In this document: piece by piece, positions 36,407 through 43,721 of the stretch | Position numbering within the stretch: position 1 is the first letter of the stretch | Layout of the letters: the number at the start of each line of letters is the position of its first letter | Translations under genes and position numbers: made by a program | Source of the DNA: Streptomyces sp. NBC_01549 | GTDB taxonomy: Bacteria > Actinomycetota > Actinomycetes > Streptomycetales > Streptomycetaceae | Length of the DNA: 64,000 nucleotides | Direction: 5' to 3' | Assembly: GCF_026339955.1 (NCBI RefSeq) | Contig: NZ_JAPEPW010000001.1 | Coordinates: 1,736,001 to 1,800,000, forward strand | Notes under the pieces: generated by a model | What the model was told of the DNA's origin: nothing | What the model saw: the letters and a program-made list of their open reading frames with translations, nothing else | Database searches by the model: none

Positions 36407-37147
36407 TCAGGGGGCGGACGGAGCGAGTTCGGTCTCGCCCTGAGGGACGACGACGTCTGTCTCGGCGGGCGCCGGTCGGCCGAACACCGCCGCCAACAGC
36501 CCCAGGCCGACGGCGGCACCGACCAGCTGCGCGGCGATGAACGGGGCGACGGAAGCCGGGGCGATCCCCGCGAACGTGTCGGTGAAGGCCCGGCCGACCG
36601 TCACCGCCGGGTTCGCGAACGACGTGGAGGACGTGAACCAGTACGCGGCCCCGATGTAGGACGCCACCGCAGCTGACGCGAGGTGGGCACGATCGGTCCG
36701 GGTCAGGCCGAAGACCAGCAGGATGAGCCCGGCCGTGGCCACGATCTCGCCCAGCCACAGATGGCCGGCGGAGCGATCGTGCGTGGACCACTTCACCAAC
36801 GGTTCGGCGAACATCGCATCAGCCAGCACCGCACCGCCGATCGCGCCCAGGGTCTGGGCGGGGACGTACACGGCTACCTCGCGTGCGGTCATTCCGTCGC
36901 CGCTTTTGCGCCCCGTGAACCAGGCGGCCAAGGTGACGGCCGGGTTGAAGTGGACCCCCGACACCGGCCCGAACAGCGTGATCAGCACGGCCAGGCCGAA
37001 GACGGTGGCGAGCGAATTCGCGAGCAGCTGGACGCCGACGTCCCGGGACAGCTCCGTCGCCTGGATGCCCGAGCCGACCACCACCGCGACCAGCGCGGCC
37101 GTCCCGACCAGCTCGGCCGCCGCGCGCCGACCGAGCGAAGCGCTCAC
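36407..37147 (-). CDS. MIP/aquaporin-family channel, likely arsenite (AqpS-like)
   Basis: A 246-residue channel with six spans and both pore loops: HFNPAVTLAAW in the first half and FANPAVTVGRAF in the second, so the NPA boxes are intact. The position between arsR and arsC mirrors the AqpS arrangement of rhizobia, in which arsenite made by ArsC exits passively. The start overlaps the arsR stop by four bases (37144-37147). Water or glycerol transport cannot be excluded from sequence. Confidence 0.88.
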   Translation of the reverse strand: MSASLGRRAAAELVGTAALVAVVVGSGIQATELSRDVGVQLLANSLATVFGLAVLITLFGPVSGVHFNPAVTLAAWFTGRKSGDGMTAREVAVYVPAQTLGAIGGAVLADAMFAEPLVKWSTHDRSAGHLWLGEIVATAGLILLVFGLTRTDRAHLASAAVASYIGAAYWFTSSTSFANPAVTVGRAFTDTFAGIAPASVAPFIAAQLVGAAVGLGLLAAVFGRPAPAETDVVVPQGETELAPSAP

Positions 37148-37521
37148 GCGGTCACCGCGGCGGGCTCAGGAGTGGTCAGGAACGCGCCCAGCCGGTCCAG
37201 CACGCCGGGCAGTACCCAGTAGTAGACCCAGGTCCCACGACGCTCGCAGTCGATGAGTCCGGCCTGCCGCAACAGCTTGAGGTGGTGGGAGATCGTCGGT
37301 TGCGACAGCTCGAACGCGGGCGTCAGCTCGCATACGCACACCTCGCCGCCCTCCCGCGAGGCGATCATCGAGAGCAGCCGCAGCCGGACCGGGTCACCCA
37401 GCGCCTTGAAGACCTTTGCCAGTTCGACGGCCCGGTCCTCGGTCAGCGGGGCCGAGGCCAGTCCCTGGCAGCAGGCGCCGTCCGCGTCCTGGCTGATCAC
37501 CTCAAGCTCTTGTTTCGACAT
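37144..37521 (-). CDS. arsR: ArsR-family arsenic-responsive repressor
   Basis: A 125-residue winged-helix repressor: AKVFKALGDPVRLRLLSMI, the metal-binding VCVCELTPAF (paired cysteines in the DNA-binding helix region) and the recognition helix QPTISHHLKLLRQAGL. An extra N-terminal CC pair (GACCQGL) may complete the As(III) site. It is the first gene of the arsR-aquaporin-arsC operon and divergent from arsM. The shared region holds TTGACGTT/AACGTCAA inverted repeats suited to control both directions. Confidence 0.93.
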   Translation of the reverse strand: MSKQELEVISQDADGACCQGLASAPLTEDRAVELAKVFKALGDPVRLRLLSMIASREGGEVCVCELTPAFELSQPTISHHLKLLRQAGLIDCERRGTWVYYWVLPGVLDRLGAFLTTPEPAAVTA

Positions 37522-37530
37522 GCCTCTATG

Positions 37531-37577
37531 TTGACGTTTTTCGATGCACGGCGCAAGGTTACATCAATGAACGTCAA
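37531..37577. promoter_or_regulatory. arsR/arsM divergent operator region
   Basis: TTGACGTT (37531-37538) and its exact inverse AACGTCAA (37570-37577) flank an AT-rich centre between the two divergent genes. ArsR sites usually contain ATCAA/TTGA half-sites, and ATCAA is present at 37563. The assignment is by position and symmetry only. Confidence 0.55.
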
Positions 37578-37625
37578 TACAAGCCGTTCCGGGGCCTGCC
37601 GTGCCCCGTCATCCAGGAGTGAGTC

Positions 37626-38519
37626 ATGAGCGAGCAGTCCACCGAACTGCGTGAGACCGTCCGCCGGCGGTACGCCGCCGCAGCCGTGAAGGTGACCGAG
37701 GGCGGCACCGCGTGTTGCGGACCGCAGCCGGTCGAGGTCGACGAGAACTTCGGCTCCACCCTCTACGCGGCCGACGAACGCGACGCCCTGCCCGCCGAGG
37801 CCGTCGCCGCCTCACTGGGCTGCGGCAACCCGACCGCCGTGGCCGATCTCCACGAAGGCGAACGCGTCCTCGACCTCGGCTCCGGCGGCGGGATCGACGT
37901 CCTGCTTTCCGCCCGCCGCGTCGGCCCCACGGGCAAGGCGTACGGCCTCGACATGACCGACGAGATGCTCGCCCTGGCCCTCACCAACGCCGCGAAGGCC
38001 GGTGCGACGAACGTGGAGTTCCTCAAGGGCACCATCGAGGCGATCCCGCTCCCCGCGGGCACCATCGACGTGGTGATCTCCAACTGTGTGATCAACCTGT
38101 CGACCGACAAGGCGGCAGTTTTCGCCGAGACGTTCCGTGTCCTGGCGCCCAACGGCCGCATCGGCGTCTCGGACGTGGTCGCCGACGACACCCTGACACC
38201 CCAGCAGCGCGCGGAGCGCGGCGACTACGTCGGTTGCATCGCGGGGGCCCTGTCGTTCACCGAGTACCGCGAAGGCCTAGAGGCGGCGGGGTTCGTGAAC
38301 GTCGAGATCACCCCCACGCACCCCGTGGCCGACGGCATGCACTCCGCCATCGTCCGCGCCACCAAGCCCGAGACCGAGACGCAGGCATCACAGACGACCG
38401 GTTCGGCCGATGCTTGCTGCGGCATCAACGCCTGCTGCACACCCGCCGAGGCCTCCACCGACCCCGGCGTCACCGTCACAGAGGCCAAGACCACATCCGA
38501 CTGCGGCTGCCAGAACTGA
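37626..38519 (+). CDS. arsM: arsenite S-adenosylmethionine methyltransferase
   Basis: Methylates As(III) to volatile or less retained organoarsenicals. Of its 297 residues, the SAM domain shows VLDLGSGGGIDVLLSA and GLDMTDEMLALA. The arsenic-binding cysteines appear as ACCGPQ (~30), ASLGCGNP (~66), VISNCVINLS (~158) and DYVGCIAG (~202). The C-terminal tail is rich in cysteine (DACCGINACCTP and a final DCGCQN), an extra metalloid-binding extension. It is divergent from arsR and presumably induced by arsenite. It ends at a strong hairpin. Confidence 0.93.
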   Translation: MSEQSTELRETVRRRYAAAAVKVTEGGTACCGPQPVEVDENFGSTLYAADERDALPAEAVAASLGCGNPTAVADLHEGERVLDLGSGGGIDVLLSARRVGPTGKAYGLDMTDEMLALALTNAAKAGATNVEFLKGTIEAIPLPAGTIDVVISNCVINLSTDKAAVFAETFRVLAPNGRIGVSDVVADDTLTPQQRAERGDYVGCIAGALSFTEYREGLEAAGFVNVEITPTHPVADGMHSAIVRATKPETETQASQTTGSADACCGINACCTPAEASTDPGVTVTEAKTTSDCGCQN

Positions 38520-38530
38520 CGCGGACAGCC

Positions 38531-38562
38531 CTGAGGCCCCTCCCAATCGAGAGGGGCCTCAG
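38531..38562. terminator. hairpin between arsM and the ABC permease gene
   Basis: A perfect 12-bp stem (38531-38542 with 38551-38562) with an 8-nt loop lies between convergent genes. Confidence 0.88.
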
Positions 38563-38602
38563 AGCGGCATGCCGGCAAGGCAGCTCAGGGAAAGCGGAGC
38601 CA

Positions 38603-39409
38603 TCAACTGGTCGCCCGGCGGTACTTGCGGACCGCGAGCGTGCGGAAGACGACGATGATCAGGATCGAGTAGATCAGCGACGCCCACACGGGGTGCTGCA
38701 TCGGCCAGGCGTCGGACGGGGACAGGCCTGGGTCGCCGAAGAGCTTGCGGCACGCCTGAACGGTCGCGCTGAACGGGTTCCACTCAGCGATGTGACGCAG
38801 CCACGGGGTCATCTTGCTGGAGTCCACGAACGCGTTCGAGATGAAGGTCACCGGGAAGAGCCAGATCAGTCCACCGGAGGTGGCCGCCTCCGGTGTGCGC
38901 ACCGACAGGCCGATCAGCGCGCCGATCCACGTGAAGGCGTACCCCAGAAGAAGCAGCAGGCCGAAGCCGCCCAAGATCTTCCCGAAGTTGGTCGGCTCCA
39001 CGGAGCCAGGGCGCCAACCCACGAGCAACGCGACGATCGCGAGGACGAACAGCGTCAAGGCCGTCTGCACGAGATCCGCAACGGTACGTCCGGTCAGCAC
39101 TGCGCCGCGCGCCATGGGCAGCGAGCGGAACCGGTCGATGAGCCCCTTGTGCATGTCGTCGGCGATGCCCGCACCGGAGCTGGCGGTGGCGAACGTGACG
39201 GTCTGCGCGAAGATGCCCGCCATCAGGAAGTTCTTGTAGACGTCCAGATCGGCGCTGTTGCCGATCTGCATGGAACCGCCGAACACGTACGTGAACAGCA
39301 CCACGAACATGATTGGCTGGATCAGCCCAAACAGAATCATTTCGGGAATCCGGGTCATCCGAATCAAGTTCCGGCGCGCGATGACCAGGGAATCGTTCAC
39401 AGCGCTCAC
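38603..39409 (-). CDS. ABC-2 type exporter permease, DrrB-like
   Basis: A 268-residue permease with six spans and the DrrB/ABC-2 pattern: RNLIRMTRIPEMILFGLIQPIMFVVLF near the N-terminus, then FATASSGAGIADDMHKGLIDRFRSLPM and the late EWNPFSATVQACR. It pairs with the upstream ATPase to export a hydrophobic drug or lipid. The GTG start (39407-39409) overlaps the TGA of a 25-codon coupled open frame, so translation probably depends on it. It is last in the operon and convergent with arsM. Confidence 0.9.
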   Translation of the reverse strand: MSAVNDSLVIARRNLIRMTRIPEMILFGLIQPIMFVVLFTYVFGGSMQIGNSADLDVYKNFLMAGIFAQTVTFATASSGAGIADDMHKGLIDRFRSLPMARGAVLTGRTVADLVQTALTLFVLAIVALLVGWRPGSVEPTNFGKILGGFGLLLLLGYAFTWIGALIGLSVRTPEAATSGGLIWLFPVTFISNAFVDSSKMTPWLRHIAEWNPFSATVQACRKLFGDPGLSPSDAWPMQHPVWASLIYSILIIVVFRTLAVRKYRRATS

Positions 39410-39483
39410 TTCGCCTGCTCCTTCAAGACGATGGCGCCCTGAGGGGCCGCCGCCACGGGGGCGGTGTCTGTCACAACACTCAC
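39406..39483 (-). CDS. 25-residue coupled mini-ORF between ATPase and permease
   Basis: A GTG at 39481-39483 overlaps the ATPase stop, and the frame's TGA (39406-39408) overlaps the permease GTG. The peptide reads like a disordered leader (begins VSVVTDTAPVAAAPQ, ends LKEQAK). It may act only to couple translation. Alternatively it is the original permease N-terminus separated by a frameshift. No function can be assigned. Confidence 0.35.
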   Translation of the reverse strand: MSVVTDTAPVAAAPQGAIVLKEQAK

Positions 39484-40595
39484 TTCGTGGCCTCCGTCTG
39501 CGCGGTTTCCGTCTGCGCGGTTTCCGTCTGCGCGGTTTCCGTCTGCGCGGTTTCCGTCTGCGCGGTTTCGTTCTCCGCGGGGTCCTTCTTCACGGGGCCC
39601 TTCTTCGCCTTGCGGCCCCTCGTGTCCCCCGCCACGCCGTTCTCCTCGTCCTTCATCTCGGCGACATGTCCGGTCAGGGAGAGGAAGACGTCGTCGAGCG
39701 TGGGCCTGCGCAGCCCGATGTCGTCGATCTCGATGCCGCGGGTGTCCAGCTCGCGGATGACCTCGGCGAGGAGCTTCGCGCCGCCGGTGACAGGCACGGT
39801 GAGCTTGCGGGTGTGCTCCTCGACGGTCGTCTCGCCCTTGCCGAAGCCGCGGAGCACCTCCGAGGCCGTCGCTATGTGCTCGCGCTCGTGTACGACGACC
39901 TCGACGCGCTCGCCTCCGGTCTGCGCCTTGAGCTGGTCGGCGGTGCCGCGCGCGATGACCCGGCCGTGGTCGACCACACAGATGTCGTGCGCGAGGTGGT
40001 CGGCCTCTTCGAGGTACTGCGTGGTCAGCAGCAGGGTCGTACCGTCGGAGACCAACTGCTTGATGACCTCCCACAGCTGCTGCCGGTTGCGCGGATCGAG
40101 GCCGGTCGTCGGCTCGTCCATGAACATCACCGGCGGCGAGACGACCAGCGCGGCGGCCAGGTCGAGCCGGCGGCGCATCCCGCCCGAGTACGTCTTCGCG
40201 GGGCGGTCGGCGGCGTCCGTCAGGTTGAACTGCTCCAGGAGCTCGGCCGCGCGGACCTTCGCGGCCTTCGCCCTCATCTGGTAGAGCTGGCCGACCATCT
40301 GGAGGTTCTCCCGGCCGGTCAGGTACTCGTCGACCGCCGCGAACTGCCCGGAGAGGCCGACCCTGCGCCGTACCGCGTCGGGGTGCTTGAGCACGTCGAC
40401 GCCCGCGACGAACGCCTTGCCGCTGTCGGGGCGCAGGAGGGTCGTCAGACAGCGGACGGCGGTCGTCTTGCCCGCGCCGTTCGGTCCCAGCAGGCCCAGG
40501 ACGGTGCCTTCCGGGACATCGAGATCGACGCCGTCCAGAGCCCTTACGTCACCGAAGGTCTTCACCAGACCTTCGGCATAGATGGCGCCTGGCAT
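39480..40595 (-). CDS. ABC exporter ATPase, DrrA-like
   Basis: A 371-residue ATPase: Walker A GPNGAGKTT (~38-46), signature TYSGGMRRRLDLA (~138-150), Walker B PVMFMDEPTTGLDP and the DrrA-type C-terminal domain (RPTLDDVFLSLTG). After a normal end at about 325, a Lys-rich linker leads to five tandem copies of a TAQTE pentapeptide, encoded by a 15-bp repeat. It energises the permease encoded downstream, probably for drug or antibiotic efflux. A perfect 22-bp TetR-type palindrome lies about 125 bp upstream. Confidence 0.93.
   Translation of the reverse strand: MPGAIYAEGLVKTFGDVRALDGVDLDVPEGTVLGLLGPNGAGKTTAVRCLTTLLRPDSGKAFVAGVDVLKHPDAVRRRVGLSGQFAAVDEYLTGRENLQMVGQLYQMRAKAAKVRAAELLEQFNLTDAADRPAKTYSGGMRRRLDLAAALVVSPPVMFMDEPTTGLDPRNRQQLWEVIKQLVSDGTTLLLTTQYLEEADHLAHDICVVDHGRVIARGTADQLKAQTGGERVEVVVHEREHIATASEVLRGFGKGETTVEEHTRKLTVPVTGGAKLLAEVIRELDTRGIEIDDIGLRRPTLDDVFLSLTGHVAEMKDEENGVAGDTRGRKAKKGPVKKDPAENETAQTETAQTETAQTETAQTETAQTEATK
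39501..39575. repeat. 15-bp tandem repeat at the 3' end of the ATPase gene
   Basis: Four exact copies of cgcggtttccgtctg (plus strand) run from 39501 to 39560, with degenerate copies at both edges. It encodes repeated TAQTE and can change length in steps of five residues. Confidence 0.9.
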
Positions 40596-40718
40596 GTGAG
40601 TTCTCCACGTCGTTGGCGAATTTTCACGGCAACTACCTACCTTTGCCCGTCTCGTCCCGCCTCACAGACTGCGACGAGCACAGCGAGAGACCGGCGAGAG
40701 CTGGGCGTGACACCCACC

Positions 40719-40740
40719 GTAACGCGATGTATCGCGTTAC
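40719..40740. promoter_or_regulatory. perfect TetR-type operator upstream of the ABC exporter
   Basis: GTAACGCGAT and ATCGCGTTAC form a perfect 10+10 palindrome around two central bases. It lies upstream of the drrAB-like operon (start 40595) and just beyond the end of the threonine deaminase gene. The symmetry and size are typical of TetR-family sites for drug exporters. No TetR gene adjoins it, so the repressor must be encoded elsewhere. Confidence 0.7.
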
Positions 40741-40791
40741 TCAACAGATTTTTCCGAGCTTCGAGGACGGTGGCCCCGGCCTCGGACGATG

Positions 40792-42027
40792 TCAGTCGAT
40801 GACCCTGTAGCCCGCCTCGCGCAGGGCGCGGCCGAGCTCGGCGCAGTGCTCCGGACCCTTCGTCTCCAGGTGCAGCTCGACCTCCACCTCCGTGAGCCCG
40901 AGCCGGGGGTCGGTCCGTACGTGACTCACATCGAGGACGTTAGCGTCCGCCACTGACAACACCCCGAGAAGTGTGGCCAGGGCGCCGGGACGGTCCGTCA
41001 GCCGCAGCGTGACCGCGAGGTAGCGGCCGCTCGCGGCCATGCCGTGGCGCAGGATGCGCTGCATCAGCAGCGGGTCCACATTGCCGCCCGACAGCAGCGC
41101 GACGACCGGGCCCTCGAAGGCCCCGGGCTCGCTCAGCAGCGCCGCGACGGGGCTCGCTCCGGCCGGCTCGACGACCAGCTTGGCCCGCTCCAGACAGAGC
41201 AGCAGCGCGCTCGACAGGTGGCTCTCGGACACCGTACGGACCTCGTCCACCAGCTCCGCGACGATCCGGAACGGCACGTCGCCGGGCCGACCGACCTTGA
41301 TGCCGTCGGCCATCGTCGCCGGGTTGTCGATCGACAGCGGGCGTCCGGCCGCCAGCGAGGGCGGATACGCCGCCGCGCCCGCCGCCTGCACGCCGACGAT
41401 CCGCACATCGGGGCGCAGCGCCTTCACCGCGACCGCGATGCCCGCGGCCAGCCCCCCGCCGCCGATCCCCACGACGATCGTGCGCACCTCCGGGCACTGT
41501 TCCAGGATCTCCAGCCCGACCGTGCCCTGACCCGCGATGATGTCGGGGTGATCGAAGGGATGGATGAACACCGCGCCCGTCTCCGCCGCGTACTCCTGGG
41601 CGGCGGCCAGCGTCTCGTCGACCACCTGACCGTGCAGCCTCACCTCGGCGCCGTAGTCGCGGGTGGCCGCGACCTTGGGCAGCGGGGCGCCGGTCGGCAT
41701 GAAGACCGTGGAGCGCACGCCGAGCAGCGAGGAGGCGAGGGCGACGCCCTGCGCGTGGTTGCCCGCGCTGGCGGCGACCACACCCGCGGCGCGCTCCTCC
41801 GGAAGCAGCCCCGCGATCCGCACATACGCGCCACGCAGTTTGAACGAGCCGGTGCGCTGGAGGTTCTCGCACTTGAGGTGCACCGGGGCGCCCACCAGCT
41901 GGGACAGGTACCTGCTGCCCTCCATCGCGGTCGTCCGCGCCACGCCCGTGAGCATCTTCTGGGCGCCTCGCACGTCGTCCAGAGTCACCTTGAGCAAGGA
42001 GTCCGCCGTGCTGTAGTTCATGACCAT
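40792..42027 (-). CDS. threonine ammonia-lyase with C-terminal ACT domain
   Basis: A PLP enzyme converting threonine to 2-oxobutyrate and ammonia. The 411-residue product has the PLP lysine in RTGSFKLRGAY (~63), the phosphate-binding GIGGGGLAAG loop (~195) and a single ACT domain at the C-terminus (AVTLRLTDRPGALATLL, ~325-400). One short ACT and this length fit the TdcB/catabolic-like class seen in streptomycetes rather than the two-ACT biosynthetic IlvA, but isoleucine supply is also possible. ATG at 42027, or the next ATG two codons on. Divergent from the MarR gene. Confidence 0.93.
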   Translation of the reverse strand: MVMNYSTADSLLKVTLDDVRGAQKMLTGVARTTAMEGSRYLSQLVGAPVHLKCENLQRTGSFKLRGAYVRIAGLLPEERAAGVVAASAGNHAQGVALASSLLGVRSTVFMPTGAPLPKVAATRDYGAEVRLHGQVVDETLAAAQEYAAETGAVFIHPFDHPDIIAGQGTVGLEILEQCPEVRTIVVGIGGGGLAAGIAVAVKALRPDVRIVGVQAAGAAAYPPSLAAGRPLSIDNPATMADGIKVGRPGDVPFRIVAELVDEVRTVSESHLSSALLLCLERAKLVVEPAGASPVAALLSEPGAFEGPVVALLSGGNVDPLLMQRILRHGMAASGRYLAVTLRLTDRPGALATLLGVLSVADANVLDVSHVRTDPRLGLTEVEVELHLETKGPEHCAELGRALREAGYRVID

Positions 42028-42168
42028 CAGTCTCGCAGTTCACACCCGAGGGATCCTGGTGTGACCACGGGCCGAGACCGGTTTTACTCAGCGTCGGTAC
42101 GACCCGCGTCCGGGCCGCGTACCCTTTCCCCCAACCCAGCTCCCCACGCATGAATTGAGCCCCCGGCC

Positions 42169-42690
42169 ATGCCCACAACACCAGAAATGTCGATGGACAT
42201 GACGACCGTCGGTGACACCGGTCTTCTCGACACGCTGCAGCACGAGGTCGCCCTGTTCGCGCGCCGTGCCGAACAGACCCGGCTCGGCGGGGTGGGGCAG
42301 GTCCGCAACTCCATGGACCGCGCCGCATACCTGCTGCTCAACCGCCTCGACAAGGAAGGCCCGATGGGCGTCAAGGCGCTCGCCGCGAGCATGGGCATCG
42401 ACTCCTCGACGGTCACCCGGCAGGTGGCCCCACTGGTCGACACCGGTCTCGTCAAGCGGACCTCGCACCCCGAGGACGGGCGCGCCGTGGTGCTCCAGCT
42501 GTCGCCGCGCGGGCAGTCCCGTCTCGACGAAGTGCGTTCCTCCAGGCGGCAGTTGATGGCCGAGCTGACACACGACTGGGCGCCGGAGGAGCGCGAGGCC
42601 TTCTGTGCGCTCCTCACGCGCTTCAACGGCGCGCTCTCGTCCCGGATGGCCCCCACGGGGGGCGCGGCGGGGGAGCAGCCGGCTTCCTGA
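42169..42690 (+). CDS. MarR-family regulator
   Basis: A 173-residue winged-helix protein: AAYLLLNRLDKEGPMGVKALAASMGIDSSTVTRQVAPLVDTGLVKR carries the recognition helix, and HPEDGRAVVLQLSPRG forms the wing. MarR proteins are dimeric repressors released by phenolic or oxidising ligands. It is divergent from the threonine deaminase gene across 141 bp, which it may regulate along with itself. The ribosome site before the ATG is weak. Confidence 0.88.
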   Translation: MPTTPEMSMDMTTVGDTGLLDTLQHEVALFARRAEQTRLGGVGQVRNSMDRAAYLLLNRLDKEGPMGVKALAASMGIDSSTVTRQVAPLVDTGLVKRTSHPEDGRAVVLQLSPRGQSRLDEVRSSRRQLMAELTHDWAPEEREAFCALLTRFNGALSSRMAPTGGAAGEQPAS

Positions 42691-42858
42691 CCCGCCGGCC
42701 CCTTCCCGAGCCTTCACGCGTGTGTGCCCGCCGGACTCTTGACCGCGGGGGCGCGTCTGGCCTCATATGAGACCGGGTCCTTGTCGCACGCGGTGCGACC
42801 CGTCGTACACGGCCGGGGCCCTTGGTTCCTTCAGGGTCGCCCTCGATCGGGAGGCGTG

Positions 42859-43371
42859 GTGCGAGAACGGCGTGCGTTCCAAAGCGCCCGCCGGGCCCGG
42901 GAGTTCGAAGCGTTCGTCGCGGGCGCGGCAGGGCGGTTGCTGCATGCCGCCACGCTGCTCACGGCGGAGCCGCCGAACGACAACCCGCGCGCGCGGCGCC
43001 TGCTGACGCTGGCGCTCGCCCACACGTACGCCTCCTGGGACCGGCTGCGCGGCGAGGACCCGTACGACCGGGCCCGCCAGCAGCTGGCCGGCCGCTTCGC
43101 GCGCGGGGCGTGGCACCAGTACGGGGCCCTGGGGCGCTCCCGCCCCTCCCCGTCCCCCTCCGGCTCCGTCGCCGTCCTGGCCCGGCTGACGCCCCAGGAG
43201 CGGCTGATCCTGGTCCTGAGGATGTACGAGGGGGTCGCCGAGGAACAGACGGCGGCCCTGCTCGGGCTCCCCGTGGAACGGGTCCGGGCGATCTGCGCCC
43301 GGGCGATGACGACACTGCTGCACCCGCCGCGGGGACCGGCGCCGGCCCTGGCGAAGGTGGTGCCGTCATGA
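42859..43371 (+). CDS. SigE-type extracytoplasmic sigma factor-like protein
   Basis: A 170-residue protein. FEAFVAGAAGRLLHAATLL corresponds to the start of region 2 of SigE-family ECF sigmas and ALAHTYASWDRL to its DNA-facing helix. LTPQERLILVLRMYEGVAEEQTAALLGLPVERVRAICARAMTTL is region 4 with its helix-turn-helix. Region 2 is compact and less conserved than usual, so promoter melting ability is uncertain. GTG at 42859 has GGGAGG four bases upstream; an earlier ATG in the frame lacks one. The stop overlaps the start of a small membrane protein gene (43368-43371), a typical sigma/anti-sigma arrangement. Confidence 0.75.
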   Translation: MRERRAFQSARRAREFEAFVAGAAGRLLHAATLLTAEPPNDNPRARRLLTLALAHTYASWDRLRGEDPYDRARQQLAGRFARGAWHQYGALGRSRPSPSPSGSVAVLARLTPQERLILVLRMYEGVAEEQTAALLGLPVERVRAICARAMTTLLHPPRGPAPALAKVVPS

Positions 43372-43616
43372 ACCTGCCCGAGCGTGAGGCGACCGTACGG
43401 CACCTGCTGGAGCAGAAGCAGCCCTCCGTGCCGCCCGACCTGTACGCGGACATCGTGCGCCGCGGGAGCCGGATGCTGCGCCGCAGGACGCTGGCCCGGC
43501 GGGTGATGTGGCTGCTGCTGTTCGCCGCGGCCGTCGCCTTCGTGGTCTGGGCGTCCGTGGCCCGCCCCTGGGTGGAGCCGCCGTCGCAGACGACTCCACC
43601 ACTGACGGGCTGGTGA
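43368..43616 (+). CDS. 82-residue membrane protein, candidate anti-sigma partner
   Basis: A soluble helical N-terminus (REATVRHLLEQKQPSVPPDLY, ~5-26) precedes a basic stretch and one TM span (MWLLLFAAAVAFVVWASVA, ~47-65), with a short proline-rich outer tail. The size and topology, and the ATGA overlap with the sigma factor gene, suggest a membrane-bound regulator of that sigma. There is no zinc HxxxCxxC motif, so it is not a ZAS anti-sigma. The role is inferred from context only. Confidence 0.65.
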   Translation: MNLPEREATVRHLLEQKQPSVPPDLYADIVRRGSRMLRRRTLARRVMWLLLFAAAVAFVVWASVARPWVEPPSQTTPPLTGW

Positions 43617-43622
43617 CCTCGA

Positions 43623-43642
43623 GGAGCCGGCGAGGCGGCTCC
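43623..43642. terminator. short hairpin after the membrane-protein gene
   Basis: A 7-bp perfect stem (ggagccg with cggctcc) and 6-nt loop lie seven bases past the stop, before the convergent metB gene. Confidence 0.5.
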
Positions 43643-43721
43643 GACCCGGCTTTAGAGCTCGCAGAGAATGACTTCGCAGGTCACCGCGCCGATCGCGCGC
43701 ATGTTGTTCTTCTGCGAGCCC

